NCBI RefSeq assembly: GCF_947503795.1
Contig: NZ_CANNEZ010000001.1
Span: 797,001-861,000 of the forward strand
DNA: 64,000 nucleotides
Direction: 5' to 3'
DNA from: an uncultured Jannaschia sp.
GTDB lineage: Bacteria > Pseudomonadota > Alphaproteobacteria > Rhodobacterales > Rhodobacteraceae
The notes beneath the pieces were generated by a model. That model searched no databases. It was not told where the DNA came from and was given only the letters and a program-made list of their open reading frames with translations. The translations under genes were made by a program, and so were the position numbers. Positions 1 through 7,921 of the stretch are shown piece after piece. Numbering within the stretch: the first letter of the stretch is position 1; the number at the start of each line of letters is the position of its first letter.

Positions 1-268
1 CGCGCTTGATCTGCTCGACGGCGTGAATCATCTGCCAGGTCGCGTTCTCGACCGAGCCCTCCTCGCCCTCGGACTGCACGGCGGCGAGGCGGCGGAAGGC
101 GGCGGCGCGCACGGGTTCGACCCCGAGGCGTTCGGCATTGGCCATCAGGTTTCGGAGACCGTCGGGGTCGTCCATCGTGGCCACGCGGGCGAGGGCGGCC
201 GCGTCGCGCTTGGCGATCGCGGCCTCGGTCGGGGCGGCTTTGGCGGGGGGGGGCTTGGTTTTGCTCAT
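1..268 (-). CDS. Hypothetical protein downstream of preT (partial, 3' end outside window)
   Basis: The first 89 codons are visible, beginning with ATG at 266-268, and the gene runs off the left edge. The N-terminus is rich in Lys, Pro and Ala and looks disordered; a helical Ala/Arg-rich segment follows, with no motif I recognise. The start codon overlaps the preT stop in an ATGA arrangement, so the two are almost certainly translationally coupled. In this family of operons preA would be expected downstream of preT, but this protein is not PreA. Function unknown; being a real gene is well supported by the overlap and continuous frame. Confidence 0.7.
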   Translation of the reverse strand, partial: MSKTKPPPAKAAPTEAAIAKRDAAALARVATMDDPDGLRNLMANAERLGVEPVRAAAFRRLAAVQSEGEEGSVENATWQMIHAVEQIKR

Positions 269-1596
269 TCGCGACTCTCGGACAGTGCCGCGTGGATGTC
301 CATGGCTGCATCGCGCCCTTCGGCGACGGCGGTAACGGTCAGATCCTCGCCGCCCGAAGCGCAATCGCCGCCCGCCCAGACGCCGGTGACGCTGGTCCGG
401 CCGGCCCCGGTGACGGCGATCTTGCCGCCATCGAGCGACAGGCCGTCGACGGCTTCGAGTTTCTGGCCGATGGCCCGGAAGAGCTGGTCGGCGGGCAGGC
501 GGATCGTCTCGCCCGTGGGGGCCATGTCCGGGCCGACATAGGCCAGTTCCACCTCGCGCAACCGGTCGTCGCCGTGCAGCGCGTGGGGGATCAGGCCGAA
601 GACGAGGCGGACGCCGTGGCTGGCCGCGAGATCCTGCTCCCAGCGGCTCGCGGGCATCTTCGCGCGGTCGCGGCGATAGGCGATCGTGACGGTCTCGGCC
701 CCCAGAAGCTTGGCCTGCACGGCCGCATCCACTGCCGTCATCCCGCCGCCGATGACGACGACATGGCGCCCGATGGGCAGCTGCGTCAGATCGTCCTGCT
801 GGCGCAGGGCCGCGATGAAGTCGACGGCATTCTCGGCGCCGGTCAGGTTCTCGCCTTCGAGCCCGAGCGCGCCGACGCCCGCAAGGCCGATCCCGAGAAA
901 CACCGCGTCATGCGCGTCGCGCAGACCTTCGAGCGTCAGGCCGTCGCCGATGGACTTGCCGGTCTCGACGGTGATGCCGCCGATCTTCAGCAGCCAATCG
1001 ACCTCGGCTTGGGCATAGCCGTCGGGGGTCTTGTATTGCGCGATGCCGTATTCGTTCAGCCCGCCGGGCTTCGGTCGCGCGTCGTACATGGTGACGTCGT
1101 GGCCGTGCATCGCCAGCCGGTGCGCGCAGGCAAGACCCGCGGGCCCCGCGCCGACGACCGCCACGGTTTTGCCGGTGGCGGGGGCGCGGGTGAAGGGATG
1201 CTCGCCCGCCGCCATCATGCTGTCTGTGGCGTAGCGTTGCAGGCGGCCGATCTCGACCGGCTTGCCCTCGGCGACTTCGCGGACGCAGACTTCCTCGCAG
1301 AGCGTTTCGGTCGGGCAGACGCGGGCGCACATGCCGCCGAGGATGTTCTGGTCGAAGATCGTCTTGGCCGAAGCCTCGGGCATTCCCGTCGCGATCTGGC
1401 GAATGAAGAGCGGGATGTCGATATCGGTGGGGCAGGCCGTCACGCAGGGCGCGTCGTGACAGAAATAGCAACGGTCCGCGGCGACCAGCGCCTCGTGATC
1501 CGAGAGCGCGGGATGCAGGTCGTCGAAATTCGCCGCCAGGTCTTCGGCCCCCAGCCGTCCAGCCCGGATTCCGTCCAGTCGCATCGCCTCGGTCAT
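265..1596 (-). CDS. preT: NAD(P)-dependent oxidoreductase, PreT/GltD-like small-subunit type
   Basis: About 443 residues. The family transfers electrons from NAD(P)H through FAD to a partner; PreT with PreA reduces uracil and thymine. The N-terminal Fe-S domain shows two cysteine clusters (C43, C46, C51, C55 and C90, C94, C100, C104). A first Rossmann fold has VGAGPAG near residue 148 and a second has IGGGMTAVDAA near 283. The start at 1596 is preferred over an ATG at 1611 because GAGGG lies just upstream of it and nothing lies upstream of the other. No PreA is seen before the window edge, so GltD-like or other roles stay possible. Confidence 0.85.
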   Translation of the reverse strand: MTEAMRLDGIRAGRLGAEDLAANFDDLHPALSDHEALVAADRCYFCHDAPCVTACPTDIDIPLFIRQIATGMPEASAKTIFDQNILGGMCARVCPTETLCEEVCVREVAEGKPVEIGRLQRYATDSMMAAGEHPFTRAPATGKTVAVVGAGPAGLACAHRLAMHGHDVTMYDARPKPGGLNEYGIAQYKTPDGYAQAEVDWLLKIGGITVETGKSIGDGLTLEGLRDAHDAVFLGIGLAGVGALGLEGENLTGAENAVDFIAALRQQDDLTQLPIGRHVVVIGGGMTAVDAAVQAKLLGAETVTIAYRRDRAKMPASRWEQDLAASHGVRLVFGLIPHALHGDDRLREVELAYVGPDMAPTGETIRLPADQLFRAIGQKLEAVDGLSLDGGKIAVTGAGRTSVTGVWAGGDCASGGEDLTVTAVAEGRDAAMDIHAALSESRE

Positions 1597-1683
1597 GTCG
1601 CGCCCTCGCATGAATTCACTGGACAGAGTGCCACGGCTTCATTTTTTATCAACTGGTAAAATTTCAGCAGTTTGGAGACGGCC

Positions 1684-1974
1684 ATGCCTAAGGGATACTG
1701 GATCGCGCATGTCACGGTGACGGACCCCGAGCCCTATGCGCTCTACGCCAAGGGCGCGACGGAGGCCTTCGCCAAGCATGGCGCCAAGGTCCTGGCGCGC
1801 GGCGGCACGGTCGTGGGCCTCGAAGGCGAGAGCCGACCGCGCAACGTCATCATCGAGTTCGAGAGCCTTGCCGCGGCGCAGGCCTGCTACGACTCGCCTG
1901 AATATCAGGCGGCGCGGGCGCATCGCGATGGGGCGGGGGACGCGCAGATCATGCTGCTCGAGGGCGCGGACTGA
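1684..1974 (+). CDS. DUF1330 family protein
   Basis: A 96-residue protein of the DUF1330 dimeric ferredoxin-like (alpha-beta barrel) family. It begins MPKGYWIAHV and carries the typical ...RPRNVIIEFESLAAAQACYDSPEYQAA block near residues 55-80. A GGAG sequence lies just before the ATG at 1684, so the in-frame TTG at 1672 is not used. The gene is divergent from preT and ends about 70 bp before the hydroxybutyrate dehydrogenase gene. The biochemical role of the family is not established; many members accompany catabolic dehydrogenases. Confidence 0.85.
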   Translation: MPKGYWIAHVTVTDPEPYALYAKGATEAFAKHGAKVLARGGTVVGLEGESRPRNVIIEFESLAAAQACYDSPEYQAARAHRDGAGDAQIMLLEGAD

Positions 1975-2044
1975 GGCCACCGGCCTTCCCTTCGCACCCG
2001 CAGCATCTATGATCCCTTCCGACACGCCATGACAGGAGGGGCCG

Positions 2045-2833
2045 ATGGGCACCGGGACCGAGGGCCTCAAGGGCAAGACCGCGATCGTCACGGGATCGAA
2101 TTCCGGCATCGGGCTGGGCATCGCGCGGAGCTTCGCCGAAGCCGGGCTGACGGTCGTGCTGAATTCCTACACCGATAGCGAGGACGATCACGCGCTGGCC
2201 CGCGACATGGCCGAGGAATTCGGGACCGAGGTGCGCTACATCTCGGCGGACCTGTCGGACGGTGATGCCGCCCGGCGGCTGGTGCGGGAGGCTGGCGCCT
2301 GCGACGTGCTGGTGAACAACGCGGGCATCCAGCACGTGGCCGGCATCGAGGAGTTCCCGGCGGCGAAGTGGGACGCAATCATCGCGATCAACATGTCGTC
2401 TGCGTTCCACACGACCGCCGAAGCGCTGCCGATGATGCGCAAGGCCGGCTGGGGCCGGGTCATCAACGTCGCTTCCGCCCACGGGCTGACGGCGTCGCCC
2501 TACAAGTCGGCTTATGTCGCGGCCAAGCACGGCGTGGTCGGCATGACCAAGGTCGTGGCGCTGGAGACGGCGGAGGAGCCGATCACGGCCAACGCGATCT
2601 GTCCCGGCTACGTGATGACACCGCTCGTCGAGAGCCAGATCCCCGACACGATGGAGAAATACGGCATGGACCGCGAGACGGCGATCCGCGACGTGCTGCT
2701 GACGCGCCAGCCGTCGAAGGAATTCGCGACGACGGACCAGCTCGGCGGGACGGCGCTGTTCCTCTGCTCGGACCACGCGGCCCAGATCACCGGCACGACC
2801 ATCAGCGTGGATGGCGGCTGGACCGCCTTGTGA
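2045..2833 (+). CDS. bdhA: D-3-hydroxybutyrate dehydrogenase (SDR family)
   Basis: 262 residues, the usual length. It interconverts 3-hydroxybutyrate and acetoacetate with NAD in the cytoplasm, mobilising polyhydroxybutyrate. It shows TGSNSGIG at 16-23, NNAG at 91-94, catalytic S144, Y157 and K161 (SAYVAAK). The AxGLTASPYKSAYVAAKHG and NAICPGYVMTPLVE blocks are characteristic of BdhA rather than other SDRs. Its stop overlaps the start of a small ORF and the patatin gene follows closely, suggesting one operon of PHB or lipid-linked enzymes. Confidence 0.9.
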   Translation: MGTGTEGLKGKTAIVTGSNSGIGLGIARSFAEAGLTVVLNSYTDSEDDHALARDMAEEFGTEVRYISADLSDGDAARRLVREAGACDVLVNNAGIQHVAGIEEFPAAKWDAIIAINMSSAFHTTAEALPMMRKAGWGRVINVASAHGLTASPYKSAYVAAKHGVVGMTKVVALETAEEPITANAICPGYVMTPLVESQIPDTMEKYGMDRETAIRDVLLTRQPSKEFATTDQLGGTALFLCSDHAAQITGTTISVDGGWTAL

Positions 2834-2958
2834 GCGGCGGGCCGGCCGATGATGCGCCGCCGCCGAACGCGCTGGAGATCGAGGACGCGGCGCTGGACGG
2901 CATGACCATCGACGGCATCCGGGTGACGGACCTATTGGAGCGGTGGCGCAATGGCTGA
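2830..2958 (+). CDS. Small hypothetical protein between bdhA and patatin gene
   Basis: A 42-codon frame starting at GTG inside the bdhA stop (GTGA overlap) and ending 8 bp inside the patatin gene. The product is acidic with a C-terminal DLLERWRNG helix and no recognised domain. The double overlap is what makes it a plausible coupled gene. It is short, so it could also be a fortuitous frame. Confidence 0.45.
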   Translation: MSGGPADDAPPPNALEIEDAALDGMTIDGIRVTDLLERWRNG

Positions 2959-3967
2959 GGCGAAGCGGATCAACCTGGCCTTGCAGGGTGGCGGCGCGCA
3001 TGGCGCGTTCACCTGGGGCGTGCTCGACGCGATCCTGTCGGACGACCGGATCGAGATCGCGGGCATCTCGGGGACGAGCGCGGGCGCGCTGAACGGGGCG
3101 GCCGTGAAATGCGGGCTGGCGCGGGGGTCGCGCGCGCTGGCGATGGAGACGCTGGAGGAGGTCTGGACGCAGGTCGGCGCGGTCACCGACGAGCGCCTGA
3201 CGGGCTGGTTCTCGGCCTGGTCGCCGATGGCGGTCAGCTACGCGATCGAGATGTCACCGCTCTACCAGGCGGCCGACGGCATGAGCCGTGCGATCTCGCC
3301 CTATATGGGCGCCGATTTCGGGCAGCGGTCGCTGGCGCGGATCGTCGCGGGCCTGAGCTTCGAGAACATCTGTTCGGACCGGGGGCCGCAATTCCACGTC
3401 TGCGCGACCAACGTGCGGACGGGGAAGATCCGCCTCTTCACACGGGACGCCATCACGCCCGACGCGATCCTCGCCTCGGCCTGCCTGCCGACGCTCTTCC
3501 CGGCGGTGGAAATCGAAGGCGAGCATTACTGGGACGGCGGCTACACCGGCAACCCGGCGCTGTTTCCGCTCTTCGAGGCGGACCTGCCGCGCGACATCCT
3601 GATCGTGAACATCAACCCGCTGGAGCGGCCGGACCTACCGGTCACCGCGCGCGATATCCAGAACCGGATCAACGAGATCAGCTTCAACACCTCCCTCCTG
3701 CGCGAGTTGCGCGCGATCGAGTTCGTGCAGCGCCTCGTCCGGACGGGCCGCGTGCCCGAGGGGGCGATGAAGGACGTCCTGATCCACATGATCGCCGATG
3801 ACGGGCTGATGCGGCAGCTTTCGGTTGCCACGAAAACCGTGCCCAACCCGACCGTCATGCACCAGCTTCGCGTCGCGGGGCGTGACGCCGCCGAGACCTT
3901 CCTCGGGCGCGAGTTCGATGCGCTGGGCACGGGCTCGACGGTCGATCTTGCGGCGATGTTCGCCTGA
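2951..3967 (+). CDS. Patatin-like phospholipase
   Basis: 338 residues. Patatins are serine acyl hydrolases with a Ser-Asp dyad. The oxyanion-hole GGGAHG is at 13-18, the nucleophile S43 sits in GTSAG, and the DGG dyad is at 195-197. The roughly 340-residue form is the common RssA/PHB-depolymerase-linked type. There is no signal peptide, so it is cytoplasmic. Its position behind bdhA is consistent with lipid or polyhydroxybutyrate turnover, which is inference only. Confidence 0.88.
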   Translation: MAEAKRINLALQGGGAHGAFTWGVLDAILSDDRIEIAGISGTSAGALNGAAVKCGLARGSRALAMETLEEVWTQVGAVTDERLTGWFSAWSPMAVSYAIEMSPLYQAADGMSRAISPYMGADFGQRSLARIVAGLSFENICSDRGPQFHVCATNVRTGKIRLFTRDAITPDAILASACLPTLFPAVEIEGEHYWDGGYTGNPALFPLFEADLPRDILIVNINPLERPDLPVTARDIQNRINEISFNTSLLRELRAIEFVQRLVRTGRVPEGAMKDVLIHMIADDGLMRQLSVATKTVPNPTVMHQLRVAGRDAAETFLGREFDALGTGSTVDLAAMFA

Positions 3968-4036
3968 GGTCCGAGGAACCCGCCGGGGCAGGGGGCGTTG
4001 ATCCTGCGCCACGCACAACTCGAATGGAGATCCGCC

Positions 4037-4384
4037 ATGAGCCGCCAGCAGTTCCAGGACGACTGGAGACCCTTCCGCGATGCCCTGCTCAGCCGTTATC
4101 CCACGCTGACGGACGGCGACCTGTCGGATGCCGACGGCTCGACCGCCGCGCTGGCCAAGACCATCGCCGGCAAGGACGGCATCGAGCCCGCCGAGGCCCA
4201 GCAGCGGCTGCATGAATTCCTCGACGGCCCGATGCCGGCGGATGCCTATGCCGCGCCGATCCACGACAACGCCGCCGTCATGGACAGCGGCGACTACGTG
4301 CCCGCGGGCGAGGACCCGCTGGCCGACGACCGCCGCTTCGGGGACGACAACGTTCCGTCCACGCCGATGGGGCGGGACCGGTGA
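4037..4384 (+). CDS. CsbD-like stress-response protein
   Basis: 115 residues. The first ~60 match the CsbD pattern: a W..F..A motif, then LT-D-DL, a short Gly-rich stretch and a KTIAGKDGI-A-AEAQQRLHEF helix. A low-complexity acidic tail ends in PMGRDR. ATG 4037 is chosen over an upstream ATG at 3998 because GGAG precedes it and the CsbD homology starts there. The stop overlaps the next gene's GTG. CsbD proteins are general-stress proteins of unknown mechanism. Confidence 0.75.
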   Translation: MSRQQFQDDWRPFRDALLSRYPTLTDGDLSDADGSTAALAKTIAGKDGIEPAEAQQRLHEFLDGPMPADAYAAPIHDNAAVMDSGDYVPAGEDPLADDRRFGDDNVPSTPMGRDR

Positions 4385-4776
4385 GGGCCCCGGTCCTCGC
4401 CGCGCTGGCGATCGCCCTGGCCGTTCCCGCATCGGCGCATGAACGTCCCGGCCAGCGCCTGACCCACGAGCCCGCGATCTACTGGAACGGCGGCCCGACG
4501 GCCAAGCGCGCGGGCGATGGGCGCATCCGCCTTGTCTATCACGGGCACCGCGTCGCGGCCGTGCTCGGGGTGAACCAGTTCGACATGTACCAGCGCGAGT
4601 ACAAGCGCTGCCTTGCCCAACTCGCCATGATCGGACCGATCGGGCACCACCAGATCGCCCGTGCGCGGCACCACGCCTTCCACGAAGTCGTGCGCGCCTA
4701 TCCCGCGATCCGAGTGAATGCGATCGACCTCGAGCCGTTGCGCGGCGGGCGGTTGGCCACCGATCTGTGGTATTGA
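4381..4776 (+). CDS. Hypothetical exported protein
   Basis: 131 residues starting at GTG in a GTGA overlap with the CsbD-like gene. The first ~19 residues form a signal peptide (MR, then a hydrophobic Ala/Leu stretch, ending ASA|HE), so the mature protein is periplasmic. The remainder is rich in His and Arg (HGHRVAAV, GHHQIARARHHAFHEVV) without a domain I recognise. It ends just before the convergent regulator gene. Confidence 0.7.
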   Translation: MRAPVLAALAIALAVPASAHERPGQRLTHEPAIYWNGGPTAKRAGDGRIRLVYHGHRVAAVLGVNQFDMYQREYKRCLAQLAMIGPIGHHQIARARHHAFHEVVRAYPAIRVNAIDLEPLRGGRLATDLWY

Positions 4777-4783
4777 TCGGCGG

Positions 4784-5407
4784 TTATTCGCCCGAACGCG
4801 CCGTGACCCATAAAATCGTCGCGTCCTCGGGGGACGTGCTGACGACGTTGTGGCCCATCGTGGCATCGTAATAGGCACTGTCGCCGCGCTTCATGTCGAC
4901 CGGTTCGTAGAATTCGGTGAAGAGGCGGATGGTGCCCGTCAGGACCAGCAGGAACTCCTCGCCGTCGTGGCGCACCCAGCCGTCGAACTCTTCGAAGTCG
5001 CGCGCGCGGATACAGGCACGGTAGGGCAGCATCGCCTTGCGGGTCAGCGAACCGGCCAGCAACTCGTGTTCGTAGGTAGTGGTCAGGTGCGCCTGACCTT
5101 CGCCCGCCTTCGTCACGTCCCGTCGCCCGTTCACCTGGCCGCGCGTCGGCGGTGTGAAGAGCTGCGGAATGCCGATCTCCAACCCCGTCGCAAGCTTCTT
5201 GAGCGCATCGTAAGTCGGTGACATCTGGCCATTTTCGATCTTCGAGAGGGTCGAACGCGCCAGACCTGCCTGCCGCGCCGCCTGCTCCAGTGTCCAGCCC
5301 CGCGAGGTGCGCAGATCGCGCACCCGCGAGCCCAGATCGAGCGGTTCGGGCGCGGTACGCGCTTCGCCCTCGCGCGCGAGCTGGATCAGGGACGGGATCT
5401 CGGTCAT
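4784..5407 (-). CDS. XRE-family regulator with C-terminal cupin
   Basis: 207 residues. An HTH_3 domain spans about 28-82 (LRTSRGWTLEQAARQAGLARSTLSKIENGQ). A cupin_2 sensor domain covers about 110-205, including the DGEEFLLVLTG barrel motif. Members of this class, such as PuuR-like regulators, sense small metabolites. The target is not obvious: its 5' side faces the small RNA terminator and the solute-binding gene, so those are candidates. No strong Shine-Dalgarno is seen at ATG 5407. Confidence 0.88.
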   Translation of the reverse strand: MTEIPSLIQLAREGEARTAPEPLDLGSRVRDLRTSRGWTLEQAARQAGLARSTLSKIENGQMSPTYDALKKLATGLEIGIPQLFTPPTRGQVNGRRDVTKAGEGQAHLTTTYEHELLAGSLTRKAMLPYRACIRARDFEEFDGWVRHDGEEFLLVLTGTIRLFTEFYEPVDMKRGDSAYYDATMGHNVVSTSPEDATILWVTARSGE

Positions 5408-5489
5408 GGGCGGGGTCTAGGCTCAGGCCCTTCGCGCGGCAAGGCGGCGCGGCGTCGCGTCACGCTGGACGATGCCGTTCGGGGGTGCG

Positions 5490-5566
5490 AAAAAAAAACG
5501 CCCGCACAAGGCGGGCGTCAAGTCATTGAGGCAGGTTTCATACAGGCAAGAAACCTATCGAGCAGT
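5490..5566 (-). ncRNA. Candidate small RNA (about 77 nt) with own promoter and terminator
   Basis: No protein frame explains this segment. Reading leftward there is a sigma70-like promoter (-35 TTGGAC, 17-nt spacer, -10 TATAAA) and then a predicted start near 5566. A hairpin with a 7-bp stem (5533-5539 with 5550-5556) and a 10-nt loop follows. Last comes an intrinsic terminator with an 8-bp G+C-rich stem (5498-5505 with 5511-5518) and nine U residues at 5490-5498. The whole unit sits between the XRE gene and the solute-binding gene. I do not recognise the family; the architecture is typical of trans-acting sRNAs. Confidence 0.65.
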
Positions 5567-5572
5567 GCTTGT

Positions 5573-5601
5573 TTTATAGACGTTAACGTCACCGAGTCCA
5601 A
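5573..5601 (-). promoter_or_regulatory. Sigma70-type promoter of the 5.5-kb small RNA
   Basis: The -35 box TTGGAC lies at 5596-5601 and the -10 box TATAAA at 5573-5578, both on the minus strand, with a 17-nt spacer. It is the closest match to consensus noticed in the window, fitting a constitutively strong small-RNA promoter. It points away from the solute-binding gene. Confidence 0.65.
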
Positions 5602-5610
5602 GCAAAAGTT

Positions 5611-5639
5611 TTGCACTGGGATTCCGGGCCGGATAGGGT
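5611..5639 (+). promoter_or_regulatory. Putative promoter of the solute-binding protein gene
   Basis: TTGCAC at 5611-5616 and TAGGGT at 5634-5639 are separated by 17 nt. Start of transcription would be near 5646, giving a ~35-nt leader. The TTGC...TAGGnT form recurs upstream of other genes here. Confidence 0.4.
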
Positions 5640-5680
5640 CTGGGCCAAGGAAACATGGGCTTCTGAGGCGGATCGAGACA

Positions 5681-7534
5681 ATGCTAAGCAAATGGTTCAC
5701 CGGGGCACCAGATCGCACCCGTCCGGGCACCCGCGCATCATGCGTGCGAATGGCGGTCGCAGCCCTTGTTTTACAGGCCGGAGCGGCGATGGCCGACGGG
5801 CACGGGATCGCCCTCTACGGTGACCCTGCGCTGCCCGCCGATTTCACCCACCTGCCGCATGTCAATCCGGACGCGCCGAAGGGGGGCGCGTTCTCGGACG
5901 GGCAGGTCGGCAGCTTCGACAGTCTCAACCCGCATATCCAGCAAGGGCGGGTCCCGTGGCAGCTGCGATTCCTCGCCTACGAATCCCTCATGGGCCGCTC
6001 CTATGGCGAGCCGTTCACGCTCTACGGCCTGCTGGCCGAGCGGGTCGAGGTCTCCGATGACGCGACGCAGGTGACCTACACCTTGAACCCCGCCGCCCGC
6101 TTCGCCGACGGCGCGCCTGTCACGGTCGAGGATGTCATCTGGTCGCACGAAATCCTGGGTCAGGAGGGGGCGAACGGACGCTACCGCACCGCGTTCTCGA
6201 AGGTTACGGGTGTCGAGGCGGTGGGCGAGCGGGGCGTGCGGTTCACCATCGATGCGCCCGACCGCGAGCTTCTGATGGTCCTCGGGATGCGTCCGATCAT
6301 GAAGAAGGCGCAGTTCGAGGGGCGCGAGGAGGCGTTCTTCACCTCCGGCACCGACACCGTCCCGATGACCTCGGCGCCCTATCAGATCACCGATTTCGAT
6401 GCCGGACGCTATGTCGAGCTGACGCGCGACCCGGATTACTGGGGCGCCGATCTGCCATTCCGGCGCGGCACCAACAATGTCGACACGATCCGCATGGAGT
6501 TCTTTGGCGACGCGACCGCCCATTTCGAGGCGTTCAAGGCGGGCGAGTTGTCGACCATGCGCGAGACCAATGCCGCGAAATGGGGCCGGGAATACGACTT
6601 CCCGCGCGTCCAGTCCGGCGAGGTCGTCCTGTCGGAGATTCCGCACCAAAGGCCGACGGGGATGACCGGCCTCGTGATGAACACGCGGCGCGCGCCTTTC
6701 GACGACTGGCGCGTGCGCGAGGCGCTGATCCAGGCTTTCAACTTCGAATACATCAACGGCGTCATCAACGGGGGCACCCAGCCGCGCATCACCTCCTATT
6801 TCGCCAACTCGCCGCTGGGGATGCTGCAGGGTCCGGCCGAGGGGCGCGTGGCCGAACTTCTCGCGCCGATGGCCGACAGCCTGCTGCCCGGCACGATTGA
6901 GGGGTATACGCTGCCCGAAGGCGACGGTCAGGCGGCGAACCGGCGGGGCTTGCGCGCGGCGACCCGGCTTCTGGAGGAGGCGGGCTATGTGGTCGAGGAC
7001 GGCGTGCTGACCGGCCCGGACGGCCCCGTCGCCTTCGAGATCCTGCTGCCGCAGGGCTCGTCCGAAGTGCAATCGATCGTCGATATCTACATCGAGGGGC
7101 TGAAGCGGCTGGGGATCGCGCCGACCGTCGCCTCGATCGACAGCGCCCAGTTCAAGGAGCGCCAGACCGCCTACGATTTCGATATGATCTGGTACATCTG
7201 GGGCCTGTCGCTCAGCCCCGGCAACGAGCAGCTGGCCTATTGGGGCCCGGACGGGGTCGAGACGCCGGGCACGCGCAACCTGATGGGCGCGGACGATCCG
7301 GCGATCAAGGCGATGATCGACGCGATGCTCGGGTCCGAGACGCAGGAGGACTACGTCGCGGCCGTGCGCGCGCTGGACCGCGTTCTGACGGCGGGGCGCT
7401 ACGTGATCCCGAGCTGGCACAATCCGGTCAGCTGGATCGCGCACGAGGCGTCGCTTACCTATCCCGCCGACCGCCTGCCGATCTATGGCGACTGGATCGG
7501 GTTCCAGCCCGACCTGTGGTGGTTCGAGGAGTGA
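5681..7534 (+). CDS. ABC transporter periplasmic solute-binding protein, family 5 (YejA-like)
   Basis: 617 residues. A basic N-terminus plus a hydrophobic stretch ending GAAMA|DG near residue 38 is a signal peptide, so the protein is periplasmic. The rest is a typical SBP_bac_5 domain: ...AYESLMG near residue 98, VTYTLNPAARFADGAPVTVEDV, and the RVREAL-QAFNFE block. Overall it resembles YejA/microcin-C and murein-oligopeptide binders. Start 5681 is kept because the next in-frame ATG would remove all positive charge from the signal. No permease or ATPase lies nearby, so it must work with components elsewhere. Confidence 0.88.
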   Translation: MLSKWFTGAPDRTRPGTRASCVRMAVAALVLQAGAAMADGHGIALYGDPALPADFTHLPHVNPDAPKGGAFSDGQVGSFDSLNPHIQQGRVPWQLRFLAYESLMGRSYGEPFTLYGLLAERVEVSDDATQVTYTLNPAARFADGAPVTVEDVIWSHEILGQEGANGRYRTAFSKVTGVEAVGERGVRFTIDAPDRELLMVLGMRPIMKKAQFEGREEAFFTSGTDTVPMTSAPYQITDFDAGRYVELTRDPDYWGADLPFRRGTNNVDTIRMEFFGDATAHFEAFKAGELSTMRETNAAKWGREYDFPRVQSGEVVLSEIPHQRPTGMTGLVMNTRRAPFDDWRVREALIQAFNFEYINGVINGGTQPRITSYFANSPLGMLQGPAEGRVAELLAPMADSLLPGTIEGYTLPEGDGQAANRRGLRAATRLLEEAGYVVEDGVLTGPDGPVAFEILLPQGSSEVQSIVDIYIEGLKRLGIAPTVASIDSAQFKERQTAYDFDMIWYIWGLSLSPGNEQLAYWGPDGVETPGTRNLMGADDPAIKAMIDAMLGSETQEDYVAAVRALDRVLTAGRYVIPSWHNPVSWIAHEASLTYPADRLPIYGDWIGFQPDLWWFEE

Positions 7535-7550
7535 TCGGGCGGGGCGGCGG

Positions 7551-7826
7551 TCAGGTCCAATGGGGCAGGTTGCCGCCCGGCAGCGCGGCGCGCGCGGCGA
7601 GAAGGCGGTCGTAGGGGAGCGATTGCGCCGCGCAGGCGCCTTCGACCCAATCGTCCTGCATCAGTATGAAATCGAGCACGGCGCCCAGGAAATCGGCATC
7701 CTCGGCGGCTGCGACGATTTGCGCGCGCTCCGCGCCGGTCGTGGCCTGGAAGGTATCGAGGAGCTCGGCCCCGACCAGCCATTCAAGGGCCCGAAGCGCC
7801 ACGACCTCCGCCTGCTCCTGTCGCAT
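7551..7826 (-). CDS. DUF3572 family protein
   Basis: 91 residues from the preferred ATG at 7826, which has GGAGGG upstream; an ATG at 7844 lacks one. It is a helical protein with the family core EVVALRALEWLVG and DADFLGAVLDFILMQDDWV. DUF3572 genes commonly sit beside divK/pleD in alphaproteobacteria, exactly as here, where the gene is divergent from pleD. No function is assigned to the family. Confidence 0.85.
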   Translation of the reverse strand: MRQEQAEVVALRALEWLVGAELLDTFQATTGAERAQIVAAAEDADFLGAVLDFILMQDDWVEGACAAQSLPYDRLLAARAALPGGNLPHWT

Positions 7827-7921
7827 CCCGGCCACTCCCTCCATTTGGAAACGGTTTATTAACTTTCACGGTCCATTAAGGAAGGTGACCCGACCGGTAA
7901 ACATTGCGAGACATCCAACCC

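Noticed and set aside
5518-5730. 70-residue minus-strand protein over the small RNA
   Set aside because: It crosses the small RNA promoter and the solute-binding gene start, has no ribosome site and no recognisable domain.
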